A stretch of 64,000 nucleotides of DNA from Neoscytalidium dimidiatum (taxonomy: Eukaryota > Ascomycota > Dothideomycetes > Botryosphaeriales > Botryosphaeriaceae): contig CM074696.1 in the NCBI GenBank assembly GCA_037367355.1, forward strand, positions 1-64,000, written 5' to 3'. The notes beneath the pieces are model-generated. The model did not search any database. It had not been told where the DNA came from and was given only the letters and a program-made list of their open reading frames with translations. Made by a program: the position numbers and the translations under genes. Every line of letters starts with the position of its first letter. The stretch's first letter is position 1. Below, one piece after another: positions 49,205 to 61,465 of the stretch.

Positions 49205-50483
49205 ATTGTGCGAATGGAGTTCTGAGGAAATATCGTGCGGTGGATGATGTACGCGCAAGAATTCAAGATTTTATAATTCTCATGCACGCGAATACCTGAC
49301 ACCTTGATGGACACCATAATTGTCCAGCCACCGAGCTCGGGACCCACCTTGTACGTAGAACATCTCTAAGAGCTGCCCTGAGGTTAGTGTCACCGTCAAG
49401 GCTCGGGGCTGTGGATGCCGTCCTGCTTGGGATTGTCCATCATCGGCGCTATCGCGGTGGCGAGTGGGCTTAAGACTTCATGGTGAAGAAAATCATTGCG
49501 CAAATGACCTTTACAACCTTCAATACATAACTGTTCTAAGGATAGTACGATCGTGCACTTCGGCTGATGAACAATGGCGTGAGACTCTCGTCAGCTCGCA
49601 CACGCTTTTGCGGGGCAGCATGTGCTGCTAAGGCACGTGGATTATTTGATACCCTGTACATGGTAAAGAAGGTCCAGCTGTTAGAAATACTCTAAGAAAA
49701 ACAGCTCAGGTTATCGAAAGGCACAGATTGCCCCCAGTAGATCTACATTTGTGAGATCGAATCTGGTATGGGACCCGGTGAGATTGCTATAGTGCGCCAC
49801 AACGTTGATTGTGATTGGGGTCCTTTCTCTCCGTCTGGTATTCCAGTGCATCGACGGCAACGAAAAGCAGGCTCTCACCCAAGCTGAGAAATGATATGTC
49901 TGGCTTGCCTGTTTGATAAGGTGCCTCGAGGATAGAGGATATTCTTTTGTCCACGCGCAGGCTCTGCTTATTGACTATACGGGGCGCTCCTCTTGTTGTG
50001 AGCAGTACACTCAGCACCTTCTAAAAGGCACGACATCCTTCTAGTTTTCAGATCTTGGACTTACAATGCTTTCCTGCCTTTAACTATTGGCTTCTATAGG
50101 AATCCTGTTGGCTGGGTACGGAGATAGAGGGCAAAACCAAAGTCGGCTCTTCACGTGAGATTCGGTCCGCTTCGACGTCCTCGACAAATAATTCACCATG
50201 GTGATTTGGAAATTTTGCTTGCCTTAAGTCCACGAAAGCTCTCAAACATATATTCGTCGTAACACATCACCAATCCAATCTTAGTCCTCTTTCCGTCACT
50301 GGCGTAGAGCGCCGGCTAACTCTTGTCGCTTCAATCTCGCCATTACCGCCAATTCGACGCCGCTTGATTACTCATACTACCACCAACCTGAAGTGCTCAC
50401 GTTACTGTTATAGCACTCATAATCTCCAATTCCGCAACTATCTTCAGAGTGGTCACTATGAGCGACTACGAGACAGCGTTCGT
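49205..50483. other. Intergenic region
   Basis: About 1.3 kb with no supported gene. The left part is the promoter of the amino-acid-oxidase gene. Short frames only (76 codons at 49787-50017). Confidence 0.45.
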
Positions 50484-51002
50484 TCAATCAACCTTCTCCG
50501 CAGCCCGATACCTCCCAAACCACTCCGGCTTGGCACAGAATACATAAGCCCTCCATAGCGTAAGCGCAGAAAATGGCAATACCGCGAACATCACCAGCTT
50601 TCTCGACTGCATTCCAGTGCCCTCATCGCCGAGACCGTATACCTGCCAGAGCGCCAGCAGCGCTCCCAAAGACTCCGTCCAGAACGAATTCGCGTAGAAC
50701 ATACGGCGCCACTCGACGGCCCCGGGCTTGTTGGGGATGGCCAACAGCATGCCGGCGGTGATACCGAGAACGAGGAGACCGAAGTACTGGGCGGTGACGA
50801 CAGCGTTGGGCGAGAGTGTTGTGCCTGCGATGAGCAGAGGTTGTAGCATGGAGGCGGGGTCTAACATAAGCGGCAAGGCGGTCAAGATGTTTATGATGGA
50901 TTCGACAAGCATGGCCACACGGATCACTGTCCCGGAAGCGGCGGGATCGATCTCCAAGGCTGGGACGTTGGAGCGAGTTGTGGTACGAGCTCTTTGCGCC
51001 AT
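50484..51002 (-). CDS. Small integral membrane protein
   Basis: 172 residues, ATG 51002. Four hydrophobic stretches are visible at about residues 27-48 (VIRVAMLVESIINILTALPL), 66-88 (VVTAQYFGLLVLGITAGMLL), 102-120 (NSFWTESLGALLALWQVYGL) and 131-152 (KLVMFAVLPFSALTLWRAYV). No signal peptide with a cleavage site is evident. The arrangement fits a four-helix membrane protein of the small uncharacterised families common in ascomycetes. Function unknown. Single exon. Confidence 0.7.
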   Translation of the reverse strand: MAQRARTTTRSNVPALEIDPAASGTVIRVAMLVESIINILTALPLMLDPASMLQPLLIAGTTLSPNAVVTAQYFGLLVLGITAGMLLAIPNKPGAVEWRRMFYANSFWTESLGALLALWQVYGLGDEGTGMQSRKLVMFAVLPFSALTLWRAYVFCAKPEWFGRYRAAEKVD

Positions 51003-52204
51003 GGTTCTTTTTCTCTCTGCGTTATGTTATTACAATGGGCGGCAGACGATGAAAGAGGGAGTCATCACATACTGAGAGAACTGTTAACGTTAGTATTTTA
51101 ATAGGCAAAACTACAAATCGTTGACAGGTGGAGCACCTCGACGTATTACAAGGAGAGGACGTGCAGTTACTGAAATGTCAGCGGGGAATGGAAAGGCCTT
51201 TATATAGCAGTGCCAAGAGCCTTTCGGCACAACTGGATTGTTTCCATGTGCGTGATGCAGTGCGACCGTACCAGCCGGGCGATTTCTCTCCATGCAGATC
51301 GGAAGCGGCGGTAGCTCCCAACTCAAGCGGGGTATACAATAATCAGGAAAAGCTTAAACATGGCCCGTCGGAAGTATCGGAAGACTGGCATCGTAAGTGT
51401 TATCGGGCATGAGAATTGTTTGCCAGATCGCAGATTGGTCGATGGTCGCACCGTTGCCCAAGTAACCCATCAGATTGACACCTTCGCGAGAGTGATTGCC
51501 CAGGAACGCCCCAATTGTATCAATGACAGCTGCATGTCACGACTTAGAGGTTTACGATTGGAAGTAGGGCACTGGAAAGAAGCGTGCTTGAGAGTATCAG
51601 TTTGAAGTGCAAAGGGCGGGATGGCTCATTGTGCGCCCGGGCAGTGCGATGGCGATGGATAGCGCAGGCAGGGTCCGTCTGTCCCTACAGTGAATGGTAG
51701 AGGGTTTGATCATTAACTGAGGTGACTATACGCTTGGCTAGCGCTAACACAGAGAAGATTGTACTTACATGACATGCGACTACCCTGATATGGACCACGT
51801 AACGATGAGTAATCTAAGAAGGGCCCGTTTGCCGCTTACATACCCACGTCCACGCTCCGGAAAATCATCCTCGTTTCACAAGCCTCATTCAATACTCTAT
51901 TTCCGGCTTATCATTTGAGAATCGACGACTGGGTGTTTCAATTGTCTCCAGAGGAGCGTATCTGTTTTGGCTCAAGTAGATGCTCGACCAGCCTCAAATA
52001 ATTCCGGGCGAAGTTCGTGCCCTCGACCATTGCATGCAAAAACGCATTCTACGTGAGAACCCTCAGCCTGAAGTTTGCCCTCGCCTACCTGAGGGTGATG
52101 ACTAAGGATCATTTGTGGCGCGCGACAACGCTCTGCCAAGAGATACCGTCCGAGAAAGGCGGAGAAGAAGCGGAAGTTGAGGGAACGAACGAAGGAATTG
52201 TTTA
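51003..52204. other. Intergenic region
   Basis: 1.2 kb with short frames (up to 94 codons at 51128-51412), none recognised. Nothing further to report. Confidence 0.45.
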
Positions 52205-54324
52205 CTAAGGCGCTTCCCGCAGAGTTCCTTTTCCCACATCATCAACAGACCTAGATTGAAGTTCACTTGGCTCGGCGTTCATACCGCTCATTGCTGATCG
52301 ATCCTGGGGCTCTAGATCATCTCCCGCCAGCTCCTGAGGCTCTGGATTATCACCCGCCAGTTCCTGAGGCTCACTGCTGATTGGCTTGCACAGGTAAGAA
52401 TCTTTCTCGAGTCTCGCGGACTCCCCTTGCAATTCGGACGCAGCACTTGTTCCTATTGAATGGTGTCGAAGTTTCTGGGATCTCCGCCTGAGGGAAAGCC
52501 AGATACCTACACCAATAAGTGCCATGGCCGCGACTGATCCAACTACCGCCCCAGCTATTCCAGCTCCACTTAGCCTGCTATCCACACCATTGTCTGCAGA
52601 GGCAGTAGCAGTAGCGTTGATAGTTGGCGCGCTATTGAACATTGTCCAAATGGAGGGATGCGCGAATCCACCCTCTGGTTTAGTCATGGTGGCTCCTCCG
52701 TTCGGCCTGCCAGTTGTAAGCCACAAGGTCAAATGATGCGCTCCGGTCTGTGAGCTTACGACCCGCCGATAACATCGACCACTTTCCGTGGAACCTGGTA
52801 CCCTCGCGCATCGTGGTCGAAATACGTGGTCCATGTCGCATTCGTCACATCGAATAATCTTACGCCAAGGCGACCACCATTGCAAGTAGTGCTTTTCAGA
52901 TCTTGGATTTTACCCGTGGTTTCGATGGCGTATAGGCTGGAGTCTCGCGCCCCACCCGTGACCAGCATTGTTCGATACCCTGCGGCGTTGCAAGTGTGGC
53001 CAAACCGCCCCTCCACACCCGAATATATTTTCGTCCACGTGAAAGATGGGATAGATAGCACGTAAACATCGTCATAAAGTGTAGAGGTATTAGGATTATA
53101 TCCTCCATGAATATAACTGCTTGTTGTGAGCATGATTCTCTCGGTGAGAACAGGGTGGCGGACATGTTTATGCTTGAGAAATCGTCTGCATTTCTTGCCC
53201 ATGGGTACGTGCAAAAATCCAGGCGAGGACTCGGGACGTCACCGGTTGTCTGCTGGTGAAACCAAGTGACATTTTCGGTGTTATAGTTATCGCAGAGGGA
53301 AACGGTCGATAGGTCAACCTGCACGCGTATTAGTCGTGTACTAATTCCTTCCGACGGACGTGACCCACCAATTCTCCGTTTGTAAATGTGTCTACGTCCT
53401 GTGCGCTGCTTTGCATGCCTCCAAAAGTAATGAGTAGCCCATCCTTAGAGTCGTCGCGGACCTGCGACCAAACCAATCCACCCGCCACACGAGGAACACC
53501 GAGAGTCTCCGTGGACAGATTTTTCGTCTCCTGTGTGTCAAGGTTGATCATAATCATACCATCGACATATTCAATTTGATTGAATGAGCTATTGGTCACC
53601 GCATCGCCCTCGTAATCAATGGTGGAATACCTTCCGTATGATGATCCTCGATCATACTGGCCGTTTAAGACAAACCCGATGTTCTTGTCCACGTCCTCGG
53701 CAGTGGCCCCCCAATTTTGGCGCCCAGGGATGGACGGGGTATCATACGCCTGCCAACCTTCCATCAGCGTATCAAAGGACCACAGCGAGGTAGAGTCTTG
53801 GCCTGGTGCCTTCCAGTCGGGGTCAGAACGGTTTGCGAGGAAGCTCGAGCCTCCAAAAGTGAAAAGCTTTGTAGGATCACTCGACGCAAATAAGGCCCCG
53901 CGTAGCATATTTGGAGGATTTGGGTCCTCTGCGGCGACTCTTTCGTGTACTTCTATTGGGACGCCTGTTGTATTGTCCCATGACCGGTCGACCTTGATCT
54001 CGTATATGTACTTGCCTGTTGCGGGTCAACGGCAGCAAGGTTGTTCTGTAGGAAAACCTACTAAATCCGAGCCAGGCAGTATCGTTGTTGCGGACGGTCT
54101 GCACTCCACCGTCGATAAAAATCGACTCTCCCCTTACCATCGCTAGCAATGTACAGTCAGAAGACGTTCAACATTGCACCGGAGGCATACCGACCTGCAT
54201 GATGCCAGAGAGCGCATAGGCCACCAACTACGTCAGCATCTTCGCCCGTCACCAGAGGAGACAACGAAAACACGACAAGAAGTACTCCTCTCAGGCAGAA
54301 GCTAGCCTTTGCGGGATTCATTGA
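52205..54324 (-). CDS. Galactose-oxidase/Kelch-fold membrane protein
   Basis: Six exons on the minus strand: 54324-54195, 54142-54062, 54015-53369, 53318-53209, 53119-52760 and 52706-52205; 1830 bp, 609 residues. The N-terminal signal peptide (NPAKASFCLRGVLLVVFSLS) is followed by a Kelch beta-propeller: SIFIDGG, LFTFGGSSF, LLITFGG, YIHGGYN, MLVTGGA and VVDVIGGS mark successive blades. One membrane helix follows (AGIAGAVVGSVAAMALIGVG), then a cytoplasmic tail with a direct repeat (PEPQELAGDN, twice). This is the layout of the fungal single-pass Kelch proteins, with the propeller outside the cell and a short tail inside. The ligand is unknown. The exact acceptor of intron 4 (53120-53208) is the least certain point. 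Confidence 0.82.
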
Positions 54325-55898
54325 GGGCGTGGTGGTGGCAAATGCTATCCCGATCTTCAAAAAGGGGAGCAAGGCTCAGCTAACAAAGTGCGTTACGCTC
54401 GAGGATGGGCTTGGAAGTCTTTAAATCACGGTTGGGGTGGCGTATGTGGGGAAGTGGCAGCGCTGATTGTACTACAACGCTTCAATAGATGACTCGCGAG
54501 AAAATGCTCAGTCAGCGTTTAGGCGCATGCAGGTAAGCAAGCTTGCAGACGAGCGGGAGGCATCTATAGACGATAACGCATCAGCAGTAGAGTTCTAGAT
54601 TGACTCGAGATCTATTCTTAAGAGTTTGCGTGCTACTTGTCGGCTACCATCGAATGATTCATTCTAAGCTCAGAAAATAGCCACAGGCCTGTTGCCCTCC
54701 ACCGTTTGTCTTAATGGCATTGATAATCCGCGCCGCATTGCATAAGTTACTTGGTATATCCAGAACCCACCTACAGGAGCTGTTATATGCCTTCTTGGTA
54801 GGAATCCTTTTTTATTTTCCAGACTGAAGTGAAATTATTACAAGAGAATTGGCCCACGTAAGTGGCGCCACGGTTGCGTGCCAGTCACTGGCTTTCGAAC
54901 GTATGATATTTCGAGAATCTGGCCAGAGGGTGGGTTTTTGCATCCTTCGGCCTACGAGCGCTTTACTTTCCGATGGGGCTTGATATAGCAAACCTCGTTC
55001 GGTAAGTTTCAAAAGGCGTGCGGGAGGATGGTTTCGTGATACCTCTAATGCACCGATTTCGATTCGAGAGCCTCGCGATTGGCTTGAACATACAGAAGCA
55101 TTCCGCTCGCTACCAGTCCCAACGGTAAGCCGTTGCCAAATCCTTGATCGACGTGTCCGAACAGTTGGATGGCCGATTTGGACCCCACTCTATTCGCGAT
55201 GTGCTACAGGGCGCTACATTGCCGGAAGTTCGTAGCGAGGATAAAATGGCCACTGAAGCCGCACCGCGCTGCGCGTTGTCTAAGTGCAGCAGATGGCCAG
55301 GCTGACATTCTAGCTTTGTCTGGTTCCAAGCCATGGTGGCTCTGGATAAGCATGCAGAACGATTTGGACAAGAGCCGGACTGGAGCAAAGGCACGGGACG
55401 AACCCTGCATGAATGCCGGGGAGACTTTCAGGCCTCACGAAAGGCGCATATGGATTCTGCTTCAGATGAGCCTTCAGAGTCGACTCGAAGGCTCTGGTAG
55501 CCACAGCCAAACACTTGTAGAGAAGGTGGGAGTTGCAGCCAATCAGAACCTCCGCACGCCGCACTTGCCCAGCGATAAAAATTCGCCGCTGCAGACACCG
55601 ATCATATCCCGCACCAGGCAATGAGCGGGAAGCACTACTCACATCCATACGCATCACACTCAAGAGAACCAATTCTATCAAGCATGTTTGACGCCAAACA
55701 CCAGCGCAAACAGAAACGCCGGTGCCACGACGGATTCTACGCCTGCGAAGCCTCGGCCCAAATGTCCTCGGCCCCTTTCGGCGCTATTCTTTTTTCTCTC
55801 TTTTTTTCTTTCTCGCCCCCCCTGCCACTGCTCTTCTTCCTCAAGACTTTCCCTTTTCTCCAGCATTCCTTTGTACGACAGGCGCTCTTCGAGGCCAG
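54325..55898. other. Intergenic region
   Basis: 1.6 kb without a supported gene. Frames of 90-150 codons lie on both strands near 55.1-55.7 kb but have no recognisable content. A pyrimidine-rich tract (55790-55860) precedes the methyltransferase start and is probably its promoter or leader. Confidence 0.4.
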
Positions 55899-57101
55899 AT
55901 GAGCCTCTCGGGCCCGTGTCTGCCTCCAACGAGCAGCCTGCCCCCAGCTCGATCACTGGGGACGCTCGGCGAGGAGCAGATCTCCTCGGCATTACGCAAC
56001 CTTCACCTCCTCTACTGTCCACTGCGCCTCCCGCCGGCCTTCCAGACACATGTAGAGCCCAAGAGCCTGCTCCAGGTCCCCCCTGTCGACTCTGGCTACG
56101 CATCGCACAACGAAGAAGACGAGGACGACTCCGAAGATGCCGAGGATGCTCTTGCCGCGCTCCGTTCGGACCCCTTTGAGCGCAACTTCGCGGTGCGCTG
56201 GTTGACCGCCTTCATCGCCCGTGCAGACGAGCTGCAAGTCAGCTCCGAGGACTCCCGACTGCGCCTCATCGACGCCGCGGCCGCCGTGCTCGCGTCCTTC
56301 AACGACCCGGTCGAAGAAGACGAGGACGACGGGACCACGCGCGACTTCGCCTTCGGCCTGACCCTCCCGGCCCCGGCCCCGCGCAAGATCGAGGTCAGGC
56401 TGAACGACGCGCCGCTCTCGGGGACGGACCACACGGACGTCGGGCTCCAGAGCTGGGGCGCGTCCATCATCCTGTCGGACCTCATGTGCGCCTCGCCCGC
56501 GCGCTTCGGGCTGGACGCGTCCTCCCTCGGCCCGGCCCCGACCATCGTCGAGCTCGGCGCGGGGACGGGCCTGATCAGCCTGACGCTGGCCCAGCTGCTC
56601 CCGCACCTCCTCCCGGGGGGCGCCGAGCCCAGCAGCAGCGGCGGCGTCGTCGTCGCCACGGACTACCACCCGGCCGTCCTGGCCAACCTGCGGGCGAACA
56701 TCGACCGCAACTTCTCGTCCCACGCCTCCTCGCTGCCGGTGCGGGCGTGTCCGCTGGACTGGTCCGCGCCCGTCTTGGAGGCGCCGCTGGACGTCCCGGC
56801 GCGGATGCTGGTCGCGGCCGACGTCATCTACGCGCCCGAGCACGCCGCCTGGCTGCGTGAGTGCGCCGCCCGCATGCTCGCCCGCGACGGAGTTTTCTGG
56901 CTCCTCGCCACGGTGCGCCCGTCGGGTCGGTTCGAGGGGATCACGGATACGGTCGAGGCGGCCTTCGCGGCCGACGCGTCGCCGAGGGCGGAGGACGGAC
57001 GGTCGCTCGCTATTCTGGACACGGAGAGGCTCGAGAAGCGCCGCGGCGTCGGGCGTGGGGATGAAAGCGGTTACAAGCTTTACAGGATTGGGTGGGCGTG
57101 A
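55899..57101 (+). CDS. Seven-beta-strand protein methyltransferase (METTL21/EFM-like)
   Basis: Start taken at ATG 55899 (MSLSGPCLPPTSS); 400 residues. The frame is open upstream, but that part is pyrimidine-tract translation. SAM-binding motif I is IVELGAGTGLISLTLAQLL (about residue 215), acidic motif II VVVATDYHPAVLANLRANID, and a later block RMLVAADVIYAPEHAAWL. W-G-A-S-x-x-L (LQSWGASIILSDLM) before motif I is typical of the Methyltransf_16 group of protein lysine methyltransferases. Substrates in the group include elongation factors and chaperones; this one is unknown. The central 900 bp is much more GC-rich than its neighbours, mostly at third codon positions. Single exon. Confidence 0.82.
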   Translation: MSLSGPCLPPTSSLPPARSLGTLGEEQISSALRNLHLLYCPLRLPPAFQTHVEPKSLLQVPPVDSGYASHNEEDEDDSEDAEDALAALRSDPFERNFAVRWLTAFIARADELQVSSEDSRLRLIDAAAAVLASFNDPVEEDEDDGTTRDFAFGLTLPAPAPRKIEVRLNDAPLSGTDHTDVGLQSWGASIILSDLMCASPARFGLDASSLGPAPTIVELGAGTGLISLTLAQLLPHLLPGGAEPSSSGGVVVATDYHPAVLANLRANIDRNFSSHASSLPVRACPLDWSAPVLEAPLDVPARMLVAADVIYAPEHAAWLRECAARMLARDGVFWLLATVRPSGRFEGITDTVEAAFAADASPRAEDGRSLAILDTERLEKRRGVGRGDESGYKLYRIGWA

Positions 57102-58041
57102 TCGATGCTTGCGGAGATGTGTGTGTTTCTCGGTTTCTTGGTCGCGTTTCCTCTCTGACGTTTAGATATAGAATAGAGGTAAGAAGTAGACTGATAGACT
57201 AGAAGAGTCCGAATCGTCGGACTGGCATATAGAACAGCTTTAATGTCGAATGATTAGATGGCAGGGAGCGTTGGGTCGTCTGCTCGCAGCGAAGTAATTT
57301 CATCAACGTCCTGTCGATTTCTTCCTGTGCTGCTTGAGGCGCCTTTACAGTAGCCTGATAATCCACATGACCGGGCGTGTTAGTGGTTGTCTTACGAAGG
57401 CCCAGACTTACCCGAGGCGGAGAATTCAAGCTTGGTTGGTCGAAGCCTTCTGGCTTAGGTCTTTCTTTTTTTTTTCTCACCAAAGTCCTCTTGATGGTGA
57501 CTAACAGACTGGAGAGTTCTGGTTGACTTGAAAACGCGAAAGATATGCATCTGTAGGCTTGGTGGAAGCTTCGGCGCGTCGACAGTCAACAGCGTGCAGC
57601 AGGCTTGTCTGCGCAAAAAGGCTACGACTATGTGAAGTAGATGCGATAATCCCAGAAACGATTTGAGCATGATTGTTGCATTGCTGCGAGTCAGTTGATG
57701 AATGCGGTGTGAATGGCCGCTTGCTGTCGCCCATCAACCTGCAACCTGGCAGCCTGCAGTTGCAAAAATCCATGTTAGCGCGTCTCCAATCTTCCTCTCA
57801 CGTTCGCAGGATATTGATGTCACCCCACTTTCGCCGCCGACTTTACCATTCCCGCCACATTCCCCCTCCACAGCCTGAATAGTACCACCGAAATTCTCCG
57901 AGGATTTGCGTGGAGCTTGCGCGGTGGAGCACGGCCGCGCCGCATGACCCCACCGTGCGATGGGCCCGCTTCAGAAACTTAAAACTCCATCCACCGGGAC
58001 CCTGCATTCCATCATGCTGCATCCGTTCGCTGGCCCAAGCC
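57102..58041. other. Intergenic region
   Basis: About 0.9 kb. Short minus-strand frames near 57.2-57.8 kb (71-94 codons) are unsupported. The right part is the promoter of the next gene. Confidence 0.4.
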
Positions 58042-60726
58042 ATGGCTGATAGAGGCTTCCGCGTCGTCATTGTTGGCGGCAGCATTGCTGGACTCACGTT
58101 GGCATTGGCGCTGGAGAAACACGGAGTCGACTTCGTCGTTCTCGAAGCCTACCCGGAGATCGCTCCCCAAGTCGGAGCAAGCATTGCTGTCTTGCCCAAT
58201 GGTTTCCGCATCCTGGATCAGCTCGGCTGCTTTGAGGATATCTTGGCCAAAGTGAATTGCACAATCGACAACTTCATCATCCGTGATTCAGACGGTAAAG
58301 TCCTGGTCCATGTTGACGACCTCGACCATCACCTTATCCAGAGGTTCGTTGCCTGGTGAATTCCTTTCATTTGCCAAAACGCGGCGGCAGCTGATGTTTC
58401 GTAGACATGGCTATCCAATGATATTTTTTGAGCGGAGAATGGTCATCGAAGTGCTCCACAAGCACATAGAGCAGAAACACAAAGTTCTGACATCAAAACG
58501 CGTCGTGAATATAGAGCAAAATGCCGACAGTGTCTCCGCGGTTTGTCAAGACGGAGGACGCTTTGAGGGCAGTATTTTGATTGGTGCAGATGGAATCCAC
58601 AGCACTGTCAGTCAGGAAATTCGGCAAGCAGCTGTAGAGAAGAATCCACAACTCAAGAAGGGTAAAGCACTGGGTCCATCAGCTTTCTCAAGGAGCCGAG
58701 TTTGACATCTTTTAGACGAGTTTCCTGTCCAATATCGATGCCTCTTCGGCATCTCGGAGAAGGTCCCCGGGATAGCAGAGGACACACTGCATCACATCAC
58801 CAACGAAGGATCTTCCTCTTTTGCAGCCTCGGGCCCAAATGATCGCACTTACTGGTGTTTGTTCTTCAACGCCGGGTCGACATACCATGACCATGACCTT
58901 CCACCTTACGGCCCAGAAGAAGAGGCTGAGACCGCCCGCAAGCACGAGAATGACGCAGTTACGGAGACTGTCAAGTTCGGCGACCTGTACAAACGCAAGC
59001 TCATGACCGTGTGCACTCCACTTCATGAAGGTGTCTTGGAAAACTGGCATTCACAGCGTTGCATGGTTATCGGCGACGCAGTTCATAAGGTTACTCAAAC
59101 GCCATCTTACTCTCTGTCGACACATGATAGAGTTAACGCTTCATACAGTTCAACCCCATTATTGGCCTGGGTGGCATGTCCGCCATGGAGACATGCGCCG
59201 CGCTGACAAATAATCTGACGACGCTACTGAAATTGCACTCCACATCTTCTCCCATCCCTTCTTCGGCAATCGAGTCTATGTTCTCCGCCACTCAAGCACT
59301 GCGGAAGCCACGTGCTGCTGCGCTTGTTGACGCCTCTCAAAAGACGCAGTATCGCTTTGCAATGGAAACCACGTATCTCAGATTCCTTAACCGCTTCCTT
59401 TATCCGAGCATGGGCCCAGGGCCAACTCTTCGCCTACTGTCCGAAGCATACCCGGGAGCTGTGAGCTTCAGCACATTGCCCACGCCCAGGAAACCCCGTG
59501 CTCTACCATACGAGGACGAACTGTTACGCCAGCCTGCTCCCAGAAGTACGGTGACGAACGCCGTGGTTACAGCTCTGCTGATTGCTCTGAGTTTGTTTGG
59601 CAGTTACGCACTCTTCACCGTTGGGAAAATCAACGGCACGTTTCCCCTTCTGCGCGAAGCCGTCGAGAAGGGCGCCGTTTCGGAGCTTGGTAACTTCGCT
59701 CTCACATCGGCGTTCGGATCCGAAAGACTCCCAAAGTTGGACCGTCTTGTTAGGACTTTGGTTGCAGCATTTCTGCCCGTACTAGCCAGTTCTGAAGGCC
59801 CGGAGGGTAAACTCCAAGCCTGCTACTTCCTGTTATCCACGTATCTTCCCTTGCTTGCTATAATCGTAGTTGAAGGATACAGGAAACGAAACGCCTGGTC
59901 ATCAGTTTGGAGGTAAGTCTACATTCCCGCAGAACCGTGCGGAGATCATAGATAGACTAACTTTCTATGCCACAGTCCGAGCCTCTGGACCGGAGCCGCC
60001 CAACTCTTCGGATTAGGAGTGATTCTGCCTTTATATATTTTGGCATTCTACCTCAACTCCAAGGGCACTGCCTACTGGATGCCCGCTGAGCGTAGCATTC
60101 CGCGCTCTGTCAGCAAAGCGATCCTTCCTTCCCTATCGCTCGGATTCCTGGTCCCCTCCGCATTGATGATATGGCTGAATGGTACCGGACGCTACAACGT
60201 GGAGATCATAGCATTCTGGCAAATAACTCCCGTGCTCGTGGTGTTCCTTGTAGAGATAGTAGCCAAACTTACAGGCTTGGCGAAATCACCGGCGCGCCAT
60301 GACAAAGCCCCGGTGGAGGACTATCAAGGTCTGGACTTACCTTATCTGCGGTTGTTGTACGACATCCTGTTCGTCATTTCAGCTAGCATCCACGTGGCGG
60401 TGGTGGCTGTTCTGGGACTTTCATCCGGCATCTCCATTACTCGAACCTTCTTTCCATCCAGCCCGACTGCCTCTGTTTCCACCGTGGCAGCGGGAATGAG
60501 CATCTTCTTCAAATTCGATCTACTACTGGTGATAGTGGCAACCTTCATCTGGACTGCACTCAATATTGTCGATTTGCGGCGAGTCGGCCTTTCCGGGACG
60601 CCTGTATTGAAGAGTCTGGGCCTTCTACTGGCGGGTTACGTGCTCGTGGGTCCTGGCGCCACCACAGCAGCGTTTTGGAAGTGGCGTGAAAACAAGATGG
60701 CTCAGCCGGAGAAGAGGAAAGCATAG
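58042..60726 (+). CDS. FAD monooxygenase fused to a multi-helix membrane domain
   Basis: Five exons (58042-58343, 58405-58661, 58716-59089, 59149-59912, 59976-60726) sum to 2448 bp, 815 residues. Residues 1-460 are a class A flavin monooxygenase: [32 protein letters not shown], and [20 protein letters not shown]. This style of GD motif (GDAxHKxxPxxGxGG) is that of the PaxM/meroterpenoid epoxidase group. Residues about 490-810 contain six or more membrane helices ([60 protein letters not shown]). Similar fusions occur in fungal secondary-metabolite genes, but I see no prenyltransferase, cyclase or synthase nearby. The protein probably works on a lipid-like substrate at the ER membrane. Confidence 0.8.
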
Positions 60727-61465
60727 GCCTGTCGCCACGAGAATTGATTAGATCTTTGCCGAGAGCCGATGGTGTTTCTGGCGCTGGGTGGCTTGCATGG
60801 AGATTGTCCCGCCATCCAATGCCATTGATCTCTCGACGCCGGAAAGCGATGTCTTCAAGCTCGAATATGGCCGGGCTTATCTCTTCATCACCAAAGTTAT
60901 TGTTCTCCGGCAAAGTTTCATCGCTATCGGCAGTTGCCAGATCCCACTTTTGGTGCCGGAAGTTTACCTTGGTTTTCGCATCGGAGCAGCGGAGGGGAAT
61001 GGCGTGCTGCCACGAACGGATTTCGTGACCGCAACCCCTGCCTTGTTGGGCTCCACGAAAAATTCGTCAACCAATCCAGGCTCTCTTCGAGTGACTGTGA
61101 CCGTGTAAAATATGCAAATGTTGGGTGATCTGTGAAAAAGGAGCTCCTTTTGGCCACTTTATGGACAGAAATTACGCTGATTCACGGCGCAACTTACCTT
61201 TGTTGTCTTCGAATTCACATGTGCATGTCGCCTCCATTCAGCCCAACTAAATGCCTGAGTAAGTAGTGCAACATCTTAGTCGCACGTGGCGTTGGACTAG
61301 AAATAATTTGCTCTGACACCATACTCGTCCGCAACCCCGTAATCAGACGCACAAACATATCAGCCCATATAAGATGGTGACTTCTTGCCTCCAAACACAA
61401 CTGCCCCCGAATGCCCCTCTCTAGTGGTCCTTTACCCTGAGTGATCAATTCCTCTACAATCACAG
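60727..61465. other. Intergenic region
   Basis: About 0.74 kb, 3' end of one gene and promoter of the next. A 106-codon frame at 60788-61108 is not supported. Confidence 0.4.

Noticed and set aside
55992..56843. 283-codon minus-strand frame
   Set aside because: It is an antisense frame in the GC-rich methyltransferase gene, with low-complexity Arg/Gly/Val/Asp composition.
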